A model generated the notes under the pieces. That model was not told the DNA's origin and made no database searches. It was given only the letters and a program-made list of their open reading frames with translations. From Actinernus sp. WN-2022 (Eukaryota > Cnidaria > Anthozoa > Actiniaria > Actinernidae), in contig JAOWCC010001501.1 of assembly GCA_030867875.1 (NCBI GenBank), positions 14,599,524 through 14,663,523 of the forward strand: a stretch of DNA of 64,000 nucleotides. The letters run 5' to 3'. Each line of letters opens with the position of its first letter. Position 1 is the stretch's first letter. This document shows positions 19,651-32,689 of the stretch, piece by piece. Made by a program: the position numbers and the translations under genes.

Positions 19651-22600
19651 CTAACTGTCCTCAGCAATATATCTATCAATATACAGAGATGAAACTTCTT
19701 TTTTAAATAAATGCTTTTGAACTATTGATTTGATGTTTTGAGGTATCTCTTCCCATATCTTGATTCCATTTATAGTAATAAATTTTAATTTATAGCTAGT
19801 ATTGCTAGATTTTATAAAATATGTTTGCCTCTTTAATTGTCTGGTATTATAATTGTGAATATCTGATAAAGGAATAAACATATCAACAAAAGTATTACCT
19901 ATTCTTTTATAATATATATCATGCATGAATAGAGCTGAGTTTAATTTATAAATGTCATCAATTTTTAGTAAATTTAATTGACGAAAAAGTGGTGTAGTAT
20001 GACTGTGCCACTTCTTGTTTGATATTAGTCTAATGGCTTTTCTTTGAATTATTCTTAGAGGTTCAATATAGGAATTGAAAGTGTTTCCCCAAAGTAGGAT
20101 TCCGTAATTTAAATGAGGAAGTAACAAAGAATCATAAATTTGCTTGAGGATTTTAGGTGGGGCATAATGCTTTGCTTTATAGAGTATCCCAAGGGACTTA
20201 GAAGTTTTAATTTTAATATGCGCAATATGTTCATTCCAACTGAGGTGTTTGTCTATGATCATACCAAGATATTTTGTTGATATTTTTTCTTCAATTTGTT
20301 CGTCATTAATTTTAAGCAGGAGGTGCCTTTCGGTTTTCTGTCTTCTAGGAGTGAAATGGACAAAATTCGATTTATTTGTATTTAGTGTTAGTTTATTATA
20401 TGAAAGCCACTCTTGAATTTCATGCAATTCTCTATTTACTGTGGTCTCCAAATTATTAATATTATTGCTTGAGTAGAATAGACTAGTATCATCTGCAAAT
20501 AAAAGAAATTTTAAGAATTTGGATGAATTTGGAAGGTCATTAATATATAGCAGGAAAAGCAGTGGCCCTAGAACAGAGCTTTGAGGAACACCATAGTTTA
20601 CAGTACGTTTGTTGGAGAGAGTACCATTTATAGATACTAATTGTTGTCTATTGATAAGAAAAGACTTAAACCAATTTAAAGCTATACCTCTTATGCCATA
20701 AGATTCTATTTTGTCAAGTAATATATTTAAATTAATGGTGTCGAAGGCTTTAGCAAAGTCTAGGAAAATCACAGTTGAAAAATTTTTGTTTCAAAGGATT
20801 CAATTATATCATTTATTAAGTCTAAAACTGCTAGGATTGTTGATTTGCGTTTTTGAAAACCATACTGATGTTCAAATAGAATCAGGTTCTTTTCCAAGAA
20901 ATTTTGAAGCCTAATAAGCATAATCTGTTCAATTAATTTTGAAAAAATCGGTAAAAGAGAAATTGGTCTATAATTAGCGACCTTTAGTTTAGATCCACTT
21001 TTATGAAGCGGAATAATTTTTTGTATTTTTAATTTTTCAGGGAAACAACCATTTACAAAGGAATCGTTTATTATATTAGATGACTAACTAGTTTAATAAG
21101 TTTGACTGGAATGTCATAAATACCTGAGCTTTTACTAGGGTTTAATTTATCAGTGAGACACATTACTTCAGTGGAGGATGTAGGATTAATAAAGAATGAA
21201 TCAGTAATACAGGACTGAAGATAGTCTTTGTGAGATTTCTTAGACGGCTTCATTTTTGAAACTAAATTTGTTGCTATATTATTAAAATAAGAATTAAATT
21301 TATTTGCAACTTGGAGAGGATCTGTAATAAGCTCATTGTTTTCTTCAAGACAAAAATATTTATCTTTTAGCGTGGTAATGTGGATAAGGTTTTTGATACC
21401 TTGCCAAGTTTTTTTCATATTTCCTTTAAATTTATTAAAATATTCTAGATAATAATTACGTTTAGATAACCTAATTAGATGGTTTATCTTATTCCTATAT
21501 CTTTGATAGACATGTAAATAAGTCACTACTTTTGAGTTCATAAATTTCTTATAATATTTATTTTTAATTTTTATAGACTTTCGGATGCCCTTTGATATCC
21601 AGGGTTTGCTGGCTTGTTTTAATTTTCTTTTTGAAATAGCTTTTAATGGTACATGTTTGTTTATAATCCTTAAAAGTTCATTATGAAAAAAAATGTATTT
21701 TTCATTGGTTGATGATAGATAAGGTAAGTGGTTTTCTAAGTTTAAATCAGCTACATCATGAGCAAAGATTTCTTCATTTAGATGAGAGAAGTCTCTTTTA
21801 TGAACATTGCAAGGGATTTTAATTGATGCATCTGTATTTAATAAAATTAGAAAATTTGGCAAGTGATCAGTGACATGAGGTATTAGATTACCAGAAACGG
21901 TATTTGTAGTTACATTATTTATAAATATATGATCAATTAAAGAAGGATTTGAATATTCTGTAAATCTTGTAGGTTGGGTTATTTGAGGAATCATGAAATA
22001 TGAAAGTAAGGTAGATAAATAGTCGTTAATATGAGTAATTGATTCATATTTTAATAAATCAAAGTTTATATCCCCAGTTAAAATTGTAGTTTTATTTTCC
22101 TTATTTCCTTTATTGAGAGTTTTTTCAAAATAATCAAGAAAAATTGAAGGTTTTTTCGGTTTAGGGTGGAGGTAAATGACGCCGATTAAGATATTTTGCT
22201 TGCAGTTGTTAACTACTTCTATCCAGAGAGCCTGGAATTCACAATCAGTTGAAAACATGGAGAGAGATAAGTCATCTCTTCTGGTATATATCAAATTGTT
22301 AGAGACGTAAAACCCACAACCACTATTGTTTGTAGAGCCAGTTAGATTTACAAAGTCATAATAATCAGGTAGTTTAGGAGGGGTTTTCAGGTCCTTTTTA
22401 AGATGAGACATCCAAGTTTCAGTTAGGGCTATGATATCAAAATTAAAATCAAGGCTAGATAGCAGGATTGACAAGTCTTCAAAATTGTGAGTTAGACTTC
22501 TGATATTTGAATGTAGTATGGAAAAATGGTAATTTTGATTTTTGGTGTTATTTTTGATAAGTTTATGAAATTCATGGAGACTATAGTAATTAAAGTTTGG

Positions 22601-23290
22601 TTCAAATGAAATTTCGTTATCAGGATTATTTTTATCATTTTCTGAAGTTAAAAAATTATAATTTGAAGATACTATATCTAATTTGGGAAGTAAGTTTGTG
22701 TCAGTTTTATTTAGGTTTATAGAACTAGTGCGACAAGAGCAATCATAGTTACTATTGAAAGTGAAATCAGATAGGGAAGAGATAGAATTAAATGGAAAGC
22801 AATTAGAAACACAAGCATAACAAATCCATGGTAGGTTTAAACATGAGAATCTAAAAAGGTTAATTTCAGTTTCATTTAAATGAGAACATTTCAAATGAAT
22901 TTTTGAATGGCAAGAGTCACATGCTATGTTATTTTGATATTGTTTGACGAGTTTCTTGCAAGTTGTACATTTCTTTGTATAAACAATTTCGTCTCTGTAA
23001 TTCAGATTAATTATTTTCGGGACATTGTCGGAAGTAGATTTTATACCTTTTCTACAACAGTAAGATAAAGAAATTATTTGAGATTTTGAAAGTGTCGAAA
23101 ATGGAAAAATGGATCTGATACATTTGGAACAATACCAAGGATCGGAACATTCAGAAAGTTTGAAGAGTTCACATTTAGTTATTTTAATACATTTTGAGTG
23201 CAGCCACGTAAGGCAAAGGTCACAAAAAATCGACGACTGATCATCATAAACATGATGGCTACAGATGTGACAGATTGTTATTTCACTCAT
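19651..23290 (-). pseudogene. LINE-B ORF2: two PHD fingers, endonuclease, reverse transcriptase
   Basis: The start ATG is at 23,290. Residues about 8-57 form a PHD-type zinc finger (CHIC, CDLC-x4-H-x2-C, WYCSKC) and about 100-160 a second (CTTC, CDSC-x4-H-x2-C, WICYAC). The exonuclease-endonuclease-phosphatase domain follows (SNIRSL, ALTETW, GDINFD, SLIDHIFIN, TDHLPN), then RT. Frames break near 21,070 and 20,775. The RT core GTPQSS-like turn ([13 protein letters not shown]) and catalytic [11 protein letters not shown] lie in 19,651-20,772. PHD fingers in ORF2 suggest chromatin-targeted integration (inference). Five short segments and two frame repairs separate it from an active protein. Confidence 0.85.
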
Positions 23291-23311
23291 TGGTAGTCAA
23301 GTATACTCATC

Positions 23312-24082
23312 TTATGTGAAGACCAGGGAAGTAAGGTTATCTTCACTCGTGATTCTTTTGATTTCCGAACTTTCAGTTTTCCTGATAAAGATCTTACCGT
23401 CTCGAGACCAAATGTATTTGTATTTCTGCTCTTTGCGAAATTTTAGGGCTTTACCAAAGAGGATCTTGTTTTGACGGGTTAGACTCTCGTTGATAAAGAG
23501 TTTTGATGCAGCCCGTTCTCTCACCAGTCCTAGGTTGTGCGTAGATTTACCCTTCAGTTGAGATTTACTTTGCATGACTTGGTCACGAAACTTTCTGTTC
23601 GAGAATTTTACGATGATATTGGCTGATTCTTTTGAGGACAGTCGATGCACGACTTCGATATCGTTGTCGTTGAAGTTATGTCCAAGGAACTCGCAGATTT
23701 CCCGAGCGATGAGTTCCACATCTTCTTCTGAAGAGCGGGGTACACCCGCTATTTCCAGCATGGATCTTCTACCATATTGTTCTAAGTCATTTATGGCTTC
23801 GAGGGCTTTCGCGTTATCTTTCTTACAGTCCTTTAGCTGTCGGTTTAGGTCGTCGTTTGCCTTGTGCAGTAGCACATTATCCTTTAGTATGTTGTCGGTG
23901 ACTTTCTGGAAATTATCGAATTTATTGCTGATGAATTATTGGCTTTGTTTAAGGTCTTGTAACTTCGCATCTAGTTCGTCGTACCTCGTGTTGAGTGAGT
24001 TCATGATTTCGCTTAAAATGGCTTCTATCTTCGTTAATCGCTCTCCCAGATTTTCATTCTTAGCGACATCGACGTTAGGCAT
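23312..24082 (-). pseudogene. LINE-B ORF1: coiled coil and RNA-binding region
   Basis: 257 codons from an ATG at 24,082, with one TAA at 23,936-23,938. The N-terminal half is heptad-like (ERLTKIEAIL, LLHKANDDLNRQL). The C-terminal half (YGRRSMLEIAGVP, VVHRLSSKESANIIVKF) resembles the RRM-like part of L1-type ORF1 proteins. It ends 21 bp upstream of the ORF2 start. The role would be RNA chaperone in the retrotransposition particle. Confidence 0.75.
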
Positions 24083-24482
24083 GTTTGCTTGAAGGTAATA
24101 CTTTAACTTAAACTACATATTGCTTGGTAATATTGATGAAATTGATCCACTCCTAACTCCCCACCCATAATTCCCTCTTTTGCTCTGACGAAGGGCTATC
24201 GTTCGAAACGTCAGCTGCTACTCGCTTTCCACGGCGGTTAGCAACCTCAATCGACTTTTGTTGATTATATACCAGTGGTTTTCTATTTGGCCGCGTATAT
24301 TTGATAATAATGGTGAATTCCTCACCTGGCGTGTTGAAAGGTACTGGGAGTTTCGTCATAATAACTACAATAACAACAGTTTCGGGATCGGATTTTGAAA
24401 ACGGACGAGTTCGTTTCGGGCTCGGATTTTCAAATCGCTTAAGTCTCGGGCTCGGAGTCTCGGCGTCTCGCAAAGTCTAGGA

Positions 24483-26239
24483 TCTACCATTCGCCATGTT
24501 TGCTAATTAACGAAATGCAACTATCTACCTAGGCCTAGAGCCAGAGGTTCTCTCCCTCAGCGTAGAGCGAAATGGAAACCGCGCGTGTGTGATAAATATC
24601 CAGCTCAAGTCAATATTTTACAGCCTAAACTCCCATGGTAAAAAACATACCGCGTCAACTTAATTTTCGTTCAACTCTTCTGGCGTTTCGGTTTATTGTC
24701 ATATGAGGTTTGGGCTACACTTTACGTGGTCTTTGGGCTGAAACCGAGTTCTCAAACACTAATTCCTAGAGTTAAGTGTAGTTTCTACCACCAGAGAGAT
24801 GCGATTAATATACTACTTTTACGCACATGAAGGCAGTACAAATTATGGAATTCATCGACATACCGTGATTCAAGTAACTCATGATCGTATCGGCTCCAAC
24901 AGCTCTCCAATCGGCAATCGTACCATTACAGCAAAATCCTAGGCCGAAGCGGCCTCGGGACTTTTACAAATCTTCCCGCGGCTCTCGGGGCAATTTAAAT
25001 CACTAATACCCCGAAATGCCATGGTATAAGTTTGTTGTACCATGATCGCCGAGGAACGGAACAAATCTCTGAGAAGTTTAGTTTTCTCTGCCGAAACTAA
25101 AGACGTCGCAGTCGAGTTGCTTTCGAAAACGTTTTGTTTGATGCTTGACTGAGCGCCATTGATTAAACGACCCTGGCTTCCCCTGGGGAAAAGCGTGTTG
25201 TTTTTGAGAAGAATAACACTAAAATACAATGTAATTATGCGGTTGACTAAATATTCAAAGAGCATGAATGGATTTTAATTACGTCACGTTTATGGTTTTA
25301 AGTATCCCGCATGGAAGAAGCGGGTTTGAGAAATTAAGAGAAGAATATGCAGATTGAAATACGTCATCCCACATGGATTACATTGAAGGTTATGATGAAG
25401 ACAGGTCAGTTTGGATTCAGTATTTTTCATCCGGGAGCCTAGGGCTAGTTGTGCCAGAGGGGAGCAGGAGTTGATGCTTTTGACCTTCTCACTTCCAGCC
25501 TGCATTCTCTTCTAATTTTCCCTCATTACGCATGCAGGGGAAATTTAGGAATATGCATTGTCTGCATATTTCTAAATATCCCTGCCATCAGGGAAAATTA
25601 GTGGTTTAAATGTGCCTCGGAGAACAAAAGAATCCGAGGCTACCATGGTATAATTGGGTGAAATATATATTGGGTGAAATAGCAGCATCTCGCATCACGG
25701 CAGCTTGCTTCTGTTTTGTTTTCTTGCAGATCGCAACAGCAAAAAAACACAGAAGTAACGAGTTCGTAACCAGCGCATCTCTGTCGACGTTTTCCTCTGT
25801 CGAAGAGTTGTTCGATCTGTTTAGAATCCTTGCATGGTTTTGTGAATATTGGTGTACTTTACAATACAATGAAAATGTCAATCAATCTTTGTTAAGGCAA
25901 ACTATAAAGGCTTTGTTTCAACCGTGAAAATCCAATCCCAGCTGAAAACGATTGTGCCATGCATGGTTTGTGCTAGGGGAGCCAGATAATTGGTTCACTA
26001 CTGACACATCTACTTTATGAGAAAAAAATATAGTCAACAATATTTAATAAATGCATTTTCTCAAATTCTCATACAAACCTAAAAACCTAACCCTGAAATT
26101 TAAAAAACCCTAACCATTTCAACCCCAAATCATTCATAGAACGAGTCTAAATGCACCTGAGCTAAATGGATAATTTTGCACAATTGTAAGGGCTTTTCAA
26201 GTGATCTATCGAAGTGGCGGGGTATTCTGTAGTTGTACC
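24483..26239. other. Non-coding stretch holding an old dispersed repeat
   Basis: No clear gene. 25,070-25,340 is a diverged relative of 57,885-58,165 (shared ACTAAA, GACTAAATATTC, GGAAGAAGCGGGTTTGA islands), so it is an old repeat. A foldback lies at 25,512-25,601. Confidence 0.5.
25512..25601. repeat. 90-bp foldback
   Basis: CTAATTTTCCCT and AGGGAAAATTAG form the ends, with inner complementary ATTTAGGAATATGCA / TGCATATTTCTAAAT parts. A weaker relative lies at about 58,283-58,345. Confidence 0.75.
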
Positions 26240-27250
26240 GCAATGGCTCTCAAAATTAAACTAGCGAAGTCTTGGATTATTCTTGTTGGTATTTATAGAC
26301 CTCCGGCTCCATCCTGAAATCTCAATGGAAACCTATTTCGAAGCAGCCACGGCACAGACAAATGATGTATTCAGTTTCTTGGTGACTTCAACTGCGACTT
26401 GTTGCATCCTGAGAAACCACCAAAAGATGGCCGAGATCTGTCTGATTTATTACAGATCGTTGATCTTGAGACACTTCTTGATGCATGTCAGAGACACTTC
26501 TTGATGCATGACCTCAGTCCTCATCCTTACGAATAACAAGAGAACTGAGAATCCCGACATCTGGTTTGGTAGACGCGCAAATAAGTGCCTCAGCGCCACG
26601 ATCGCGTTCTCGCAGGATTTATTTTCGAAGTCTCAATAACTCAGTTCTACCAGGACTTGTTTCTACAGGATTTGCATAACGCCCTTTTACGCCTTTGAGT
26701 CATGCATTGTACCTTGAAATTCTTGATTAGCACGCCCTGCTCAAACAAGTTCATGTTAGAGGGAATCAGGTACCTTTTACAATGGCGTAAGGCTATTCGG
26801 CATCGCAATAAATTATGGAAGGCACTTTTGCTGAATACAAAACCCAGCGAAATAAGTGTATCTCACTTAATTAGGTGTAAGGCGATAAAAGACCACTTTC
26901 TAAGAAAAACCATGGCAGAAAATCCAGGTGAGTTTTGGGACGCTTACCGGCCTTTTTTGCACTCTAAAAAATAAACAGGCCAATGATATCATACTGAAAG
27001 AGAATGACGTGTCATTACTGACGACAAGAAACAGATTTCTGAAATGTTCAACAATCACTTCGTGCACATCGCTGATGGTGTTGCTGACATAAACGAAATT
27101 GACTATGGTGAGTGCTTTGTTGATCATCCAAGCATCAAGGCCATTCACCCTAACAGATTCCCAGTTGTACCCGAACAGATCCTGAAGGATTTATAGGAAT
27201 GGACTCATGGAAAGTGGATGGAACGTGGTAAACTTCGCTAATATATTCCG
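26240..27250 (+). pseudogene. LINE-D endonuclease and pre-RT remnant
   Basis: Scattered frames give an EEP-type YRPP, a FLGDFNCD segment, and a pre-RT stretch (RKAIRHRNKLWK). Many stops and shifts. The last part (about 27,165-27,235) recurs inverted at 41,710-41,790. Probably the 5' half of the LINE whose RT lies at 41,940-42,475. Confidence 0.65.
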
Positions 27251-28190
27251 GGCCTTACTTTACAAACCTGAGACATAAAAGGGCAAAACAGAGGCACGCA
27301 CTGCGAAAGTCTTCTAGCTTAGATAGATCCTAGTAGCTTTGTGATACCTTTCCATTGCTTATTTATACAAGTAAACTACATTTCGAGCCATTTAGTATAC
27401 CTGTTTTCACTGCATCGTTCGTCGCGTGGAAATACCGTTAATCGCTTCTCGCTCACTCCGGATTGGGATACCTATGGTTTGTAACGTCATGAAACATTTC
27501 CATATTTAGCTTGGCCGCCATATTGGATGCCACATCACGTGATTAAAATCTCCAGGATTTCTGGAGATTTTTGGTCACGTCATTCAGCCTTTACCAGGGT
27601 CTTCTCTCGGAGTAGCCGCCATCTTGGATCTGACCGAGAAGACCCTGGTCACGAGGTTGATACAAATGTATATATAATATTAGAAAGAAAGACGTACAGG
27701 GAATGGGGGATGAATGGACGAATGAACGAACGAATGCTAGCTCTCTATCTGTTTTTAAGACTAAGCTTGGATAGTATTTACAGGATTAATTAATGTTTTT
27801 CTACTTTTTATTTTGCATTTTATTGTAAATAGGATATATTTTATTTATTTTTATATTTAATAATTGAATGTTGGCGTCATTATAGTTGCTGCCAACTAAA
27901 TAAATGTAGATGAAAAGAAAACAGGTTTGAGTCACAATATATGTCATGTTCAGCAATTCACCTTATCGGGATTTAGTTGTTGTTTAACTTTAATAGCTGT
28001 CGCGGAATTCTCCACTGCGTTAAGAAAAATCTCCGCTCGCGCTGGTTCAATAACACTGGGACTGTATCTTTCTCACTTTTTCTTTATTCGTCGATCACAC
28101 GACGTTACACATTCGTTCGCTCTAACCATCTGCCTTAAAATTACAATGACATCATTCTTATTCTAACTGCGGAAATACATACTTTGTCCT
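27251..28190. other. Non-coding stretch, nothing recognised
   Basis: No ORF with protein-like content. A direct repeat of a CCAGGGTCTTCTCTCGG / CGAGAAGACCCTGG type (27,594-27,650) forms a small inverted pair. Otherwise unassigned. Confidence 0.4.
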
Positions 28191-28326
28191 AGACCTTTAG
28201 CAATGCTAGCATTGCTAGCATTGAGTGTAACTGCATTGCAGTTACACTCGAACAGAACGAAAGGTAGCCGCTTGTGAAACACTCTCTCTCTCTCTCTCTT
28301 TTAAGCTTTTACACTTCTGGTGTACA

Positions 28327-29742
28327 ATGGCTACAGTTTACCCCAGTTTGTCTTACGTAAAGTCAAATAAACAACTAAAATGGCATGGAGACAAAGATGA
28401 TCTTTTACAATTTCTTTCGGAAAGATTGAAAATCGACACAAAGGAATTCGCTATCACCTCAAACGGTACTTGTACAGTTCTAAAGTCGGAAAATACTACC
28501 TGTAATTTCTACTACAAATCCAAGACCTTACAAATACAAGGAAAAAACTCTACGAGCGTTAAAAATGATCTGATCAATTTCACAACCACTGATCGACAAG
28601 CCCAATCCGACGACGAACAAGAGACACAGGAAATGCAAGAAGAACAAGATGGCGGCAAGCAAGAAGAACAAGATGGCGGCAGAATATCCGGGGAGGAATC
28701 GATAAGTAGCGAAGATGCGCCAGTCATTCTACCTACGTGTGTATGCGACTGCAAAACAGAAATCGAGAGGCTATGGAAGACGGTAGACGATTTCAAGGGT
28801 CTCCTGGAAAGCCATCACACTCCCCAACTCGAGCGCCGCGAAGTTGAAAAACTTAGAACTCTCACTCAAACACAGCAAAGAACAATCAACGATCTTGAAA
28901 AGGAGAATGAAAGCCTTCGGCTGGGTCTCAGGCTAATAGCTGCGAACGATCAGGTTCCCCGGACTAAAGACGGAAAGAATGAACCCTCGGTGGAAAGACG
29001 GACTAAAGACGGAAAGAATGAACCCTCGGTGAAAAGACGGACTAAAGACGGAAGGAATGAACCCTCGATGGAATCTCAGCCCGTTGAAGTTTCATCATCG
29101 GATGATGAGTCTGAAGGTGAATGGAAGGAAGTCAAACAAAAAGCAAAGAAGAAAAGAAAACAACACCAAACTGGCAAAGTCAACCCGACCGGCAATACCG
29201 CAGCAAAGCGCCCGAGTAGCGATAAACCAACACAGAATAGGCCAACAATCGTACTAGCCGGAGATTCCATCGTGCGAAATGTACAGGGCTGGCGCCTTTC
29301 CAACCAAGCCAGAACCATCACTAAATCATTTTCAGGAGCAACGATAGACGATATGTTTCATTACATTCGTCCCACGGTAGCAAAAAAGCCTGACGAAATT
29401 ATCGTACACGTTGGTACTAACGACCTCAGATCCGAAAACCTCTCTCCGAGGGACATCGCAGACAAGCTGACGCAACTCGGAAAGATGATCGAGAACGATT
29501 CGCCGAACACAAAGGTCTCCTTTTCGCAAATTCTCTTTCGATCTGACGACGCTGCGTTAAACGCGAAGGGAACTGAAGTAAACCAACTGTTCAAGAGTCA
29601 TGCAAGAGAAAACGAGTGGACTCTCTTAGACAACACCAAACTTACTAGCACTCATCTAAACGCCAGTGGTCTACACTTGAATGCTGATGGGGTTAAACTA
29701 TTCTCGAGTAATGTAATAAAGCATATCAGAAATGGCAATTGA
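28327..29742 (+). CDS. LINE-C ORF1, SGNH-hydrolase-type (intact)
   Basis: 471 aa, ATG at 28,327. Acidic Gln-rich low-complexity stretch (about 92-130), coiled coil (about 140-205), three tandem 13-residue repeats RTKDGKNEPSVER (about 212-248), a basic segment (about 265-285) and a C-terminal SGNH/GDSL domain (about 305-471). The catalytic blocks are visible: GDS at 312-314, GTND at 363-366 and HLNADG at 450-455 (His near the C-terminus). SGNH domains occur in ORF1 of several CR1-type LINEs. They may bind or process lipids or RNA caps; function is unproven. No stops, so this ORF is still open although ORF2 is dead. Confidence 0.88.
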   Translation: MATVYPSLSYVKSNKQLKWHGDKDDLLQFLSERLKIDTKEFAITSNGTCTVLKSENTTCNFYYKSKTLQIQGKNSTSVKNDLINFTTTDRQAQSDDEQETQEMQEEQDGGKQEEQDGGRISGEESISSEDAPVILPTCVCDCKTEIERLWKTVDDFKGLLESHHTPQLERREVEKLRTLTQTQQRTINDLEKENESLRLGLRLIAANDQVPRTKDGKNEPSVERRTKDGKNEPSVKRRTKDGRNEPSMESQPVEVSSSDDESEGEWKEVKQKAKKKRKQHQTGKVNPTGNTAAKRPSSDKPTQNRPTIVLAGDSIVRNVQGWRLSNQARTITKSFSGATIDDMFHYIRPTVAKKPDEIIVHVGTNDLRSENLSPRDIADKLTQLGKMIENDSPNTKVSFSQILFRSDDAALNAKGTEVNQLFKSHARENEWTLLDNTKLTSTHLNASGLHLNADGVKLFSSNVIKHIRNGN

Positions 29743-31804
29743 TCTGAATTACTCAAAGGTGAAGTCGTAGCAGCTAATGGTGAGTCAGATAATTCATCGA
29801 TTCATAACCTAAATGCCCGCAGCTCCATTTTACCTAATGAGCGCGGATTTAAAATGGCATCACTAAATATTACAAGTTTGACAAAGCATATAGATGAATT
29901 GAGAATTATGCTGTCTGACCAAATAATTGATATCCTCGCCCTTAATGAAACTAGGCTCGATACTTTAATCCAAACAAGACGCCCGCTGGGCGTTTACTCG
30001 GGCTGTCACTTTTAGGTACGAGGCCAACTGTTTCTAAAATAAATTCTGCCAAAAAAGGACGACTTCGTGAAAATCATTAAAAATTAAAGGCACTTGTAAG
30101 AGATTGGTAGTGTTATTAGCAAAACCTGTTTGTAAATGCTATTTTCCACCTTCTTACAATTCTCAACCACCAAAGGTGGTCACGGTCACTTACAGGAGCT
30201 TCTAATTGCAAAGTTTTACTAATAATTAAAACCAGGTTGCATAAGGGTGGTCGCTGAAGGGACTGGTCAGAAATTAGCAGGGGAAGGGGTTGTGAAAGGG
30301 GGAGGATCATATTGTTTTGAATCCCCAAAATTGGATGGTCATAAATATTGGGCAACTGAAAAAGGATTGGTTATAGGGGAGAAAGGGTCAACAAATTTCA
30401 TACTAATACATACTATACATTTTTAGACTTTTTTATCTCCACCCCACCCCCTTTGCACCTCCCCTGCTAATTTTTGACCAGTCCCTAATGTTTAATAAAA
30501 TATTGTGTGCATTGAAAATTAACTTTATTTAATGAGGGTAACACCAACCACGAGTTAAAAACGAGTGAACACAAGTAGAACACGAGTGACTGCAAGTAAG
30601 CTAGGTTACCCTAGGATAACACAGGTAGCTCAAAATGCTCGGATGCAAATACTATTGTTAATCTGTTCTAACTCCACAGTACACCAGTGAACACGAGTGT
30701 ATAATTGTTCATTATTTAATTTAACACTATAATTAAAAGAACTAAGAGAAACAACCCGAGGAATCAATAGACCTCATTTCCAGTGGTAACGAGTTCCATA
30801 AAATAAGAGCAGATACCAAAACATCCGAAGTCCACATGATTTCAAATTATACTTCACGATCTTGAATAAATGCTGACTTGCCGAGCATAGCTTCGGGACT
30901 TGTCGAACTAGTAGCTTGTTGAAGAAATTAAATGCTCTTGCAATTGATTGTTTATTTGTTTCATGAAAGAAGTACACGTGCTTTGGGTAACAAATTTCAT
31001 AATTTCTACCGGATTAAAAACACAATCAAACCCATGAATTTCCCCGGTGCTTCGAATATGATTTGACCTCGGCAGGAAGCCAGTAATATTCGTTTAGGAC
31101 TTTAGATTCAAATTGGATTTACGAAAGCACAAGCAAACAAATACTCTTGGTAGCTTGAAATGTACCAGGCATCACAGACACATATTAAATAGAGCGATAA
31201 TTAGAACAAAAAGCAAATAACAGACAAACTGAGAGGGTTTTTTTCACTCATGAATGCAGTTCGAATTTATGAGTGAAAAAATGTGTCTGTACCAGGCTAT
31301 GTTTCGATTTCCAAAGTCTTATCCTGTTCAGTTTATACAGTTTCCAATGACAAATCCAACTTCTAGTAGCTTGTCGAAGTAAAATGCTCTCGTTGTTTAT
31401 TTGTTTCATGAAAGAAGTAGACATGCGCTTTGGGTAACGAATTTCATTATTTCTAGCGGATTAAAAACACAATCGAACCCATGCATTTTCCCCGGATGCT
31501 TCGAATATGATTTGACCTCGGCAGGAAGCCAGTGTATTCCTGTACGAGTGGAACTTTTCACAACCACGCTTGGTAGTTTGAAATGTACTCGACATCACAG
31601 ACACACAGACTTTAAAACAGAGCGATAATTAAAATAAAAGAACGAAAAGCACAATAACAGACTATAGAATCCTCGTAAGTCTTGCAACGATACCGAAACA
31701 CGATCCCGTAAATTTTGAATGAGTAAGTCTATTGAGTCTTGACAACACAGTGACAAGTCTTGAATAAAATCCCGTTCGTTAAGTCGAGTTTTAATTTAAT
31801 TGAG

Positions 31805-32486
31805 CTCAAGCATGTTAAGGCATGGTTTGAACATGAAAACGAGGCTACAGCTATTTTGTTGAATAGAGTCACTTGAATTTGCTCAAATCCTAGAAGAATA
31901 GGCGTTATAACTAATCTCAGCGTTTTTAGTCGTCCTAATATAATATTTTGGTAAAATGTATATCACGTGACCAACCACGTGTTCACAAAAAGTTGAAAAT
32001 TAAATTAAAAACGGGGTGGTGAATTGTATATTTTAAGTAACGATTTTGTGTTTTTCTGATTACACTTGTGGTTGGCTTTAAAGATCAGTTCGGAATGGTT
32101 GACCCTGATAGACTGTTAAGGCGAAAATATAGAAAACAGGTCACGTGACCTATTCTTGGAACCATTTTTCGCCATTTATATCCTCTTCAGTGATAAAAAG
32201 TCAACCATTCCGGACACAGTTTCATTTCCCATACCAAGCTTAACATTTCCAACCGAAAATCTGAAACAAAATAATAACTTCCGCCACCCCATTTTGATTT
32301 CTTTGTTTTATCAGCCTTAAGGTCACGTGACCTTCAAAACACCAAAATACCGATACCTGAATGCTAAGACACACGATTACCGTATTATTCCAAAGTTTTA
32401 GGGTATTTTATACATAAATAACAAAGATAGCGAATTTTGAATATTTTATCAGAACTGCTCAAAAACCATGCCTTAACATGCTTGAG
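31805..32486. mobile_element. 682-bp TIR element, AG target duplication
   Basis: TIRs CTCAAGCATGTTAAGGCATG (20 of about 24 bp shown) at both ends. The other tandem unit shows the empty site (near 35,632), so ends and a 2-bp AG duplication can be read directly. No ORF. It postdates the tandem duplication. Confidence 0.88.
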
Positions 32487-32689
32487 AGGTCTGGCACACA
32501 ATCTTGGCCCGTAGATAATTCCGATTTCTATCCTTTGTCGTGAAACTGTCAGCAGAGTCCGCTGAAAGTGTGTGGACAATCTTTAGAGAATTCTGAAAAA
32601 AATAATTACAGAAGACCCGGCAAGCAGGCTACTTTGCTTCCCGTTCGCCGAAGTACTAGATTCGGCTACCATGTATATTTATGTCATAT

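Larger units (their letters stand above)
19242..24480 (-). mobile_element. LINE-B, near full-length PHD-finger LINE
   Basis: Minus-strand two-ORF non-LTR retrotransposon. The 3' tail is a (CTTGTT)n repeat (19,242-19,266) rather than pure poly(A). It has a 3' UTR with A-rich stretches, ORF2 (PHD-PHD-endonuclease-RT), ORF1 (coiled coil plus RRM-like part) and a 5' UTR to about 24,480. It has one nonsense codon in ORF1 and two frameshifts in ORF2, so it is recently dead. Placement in the CR1/L2 group rests on ORF layout and tail type. Confidence 0.8.
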
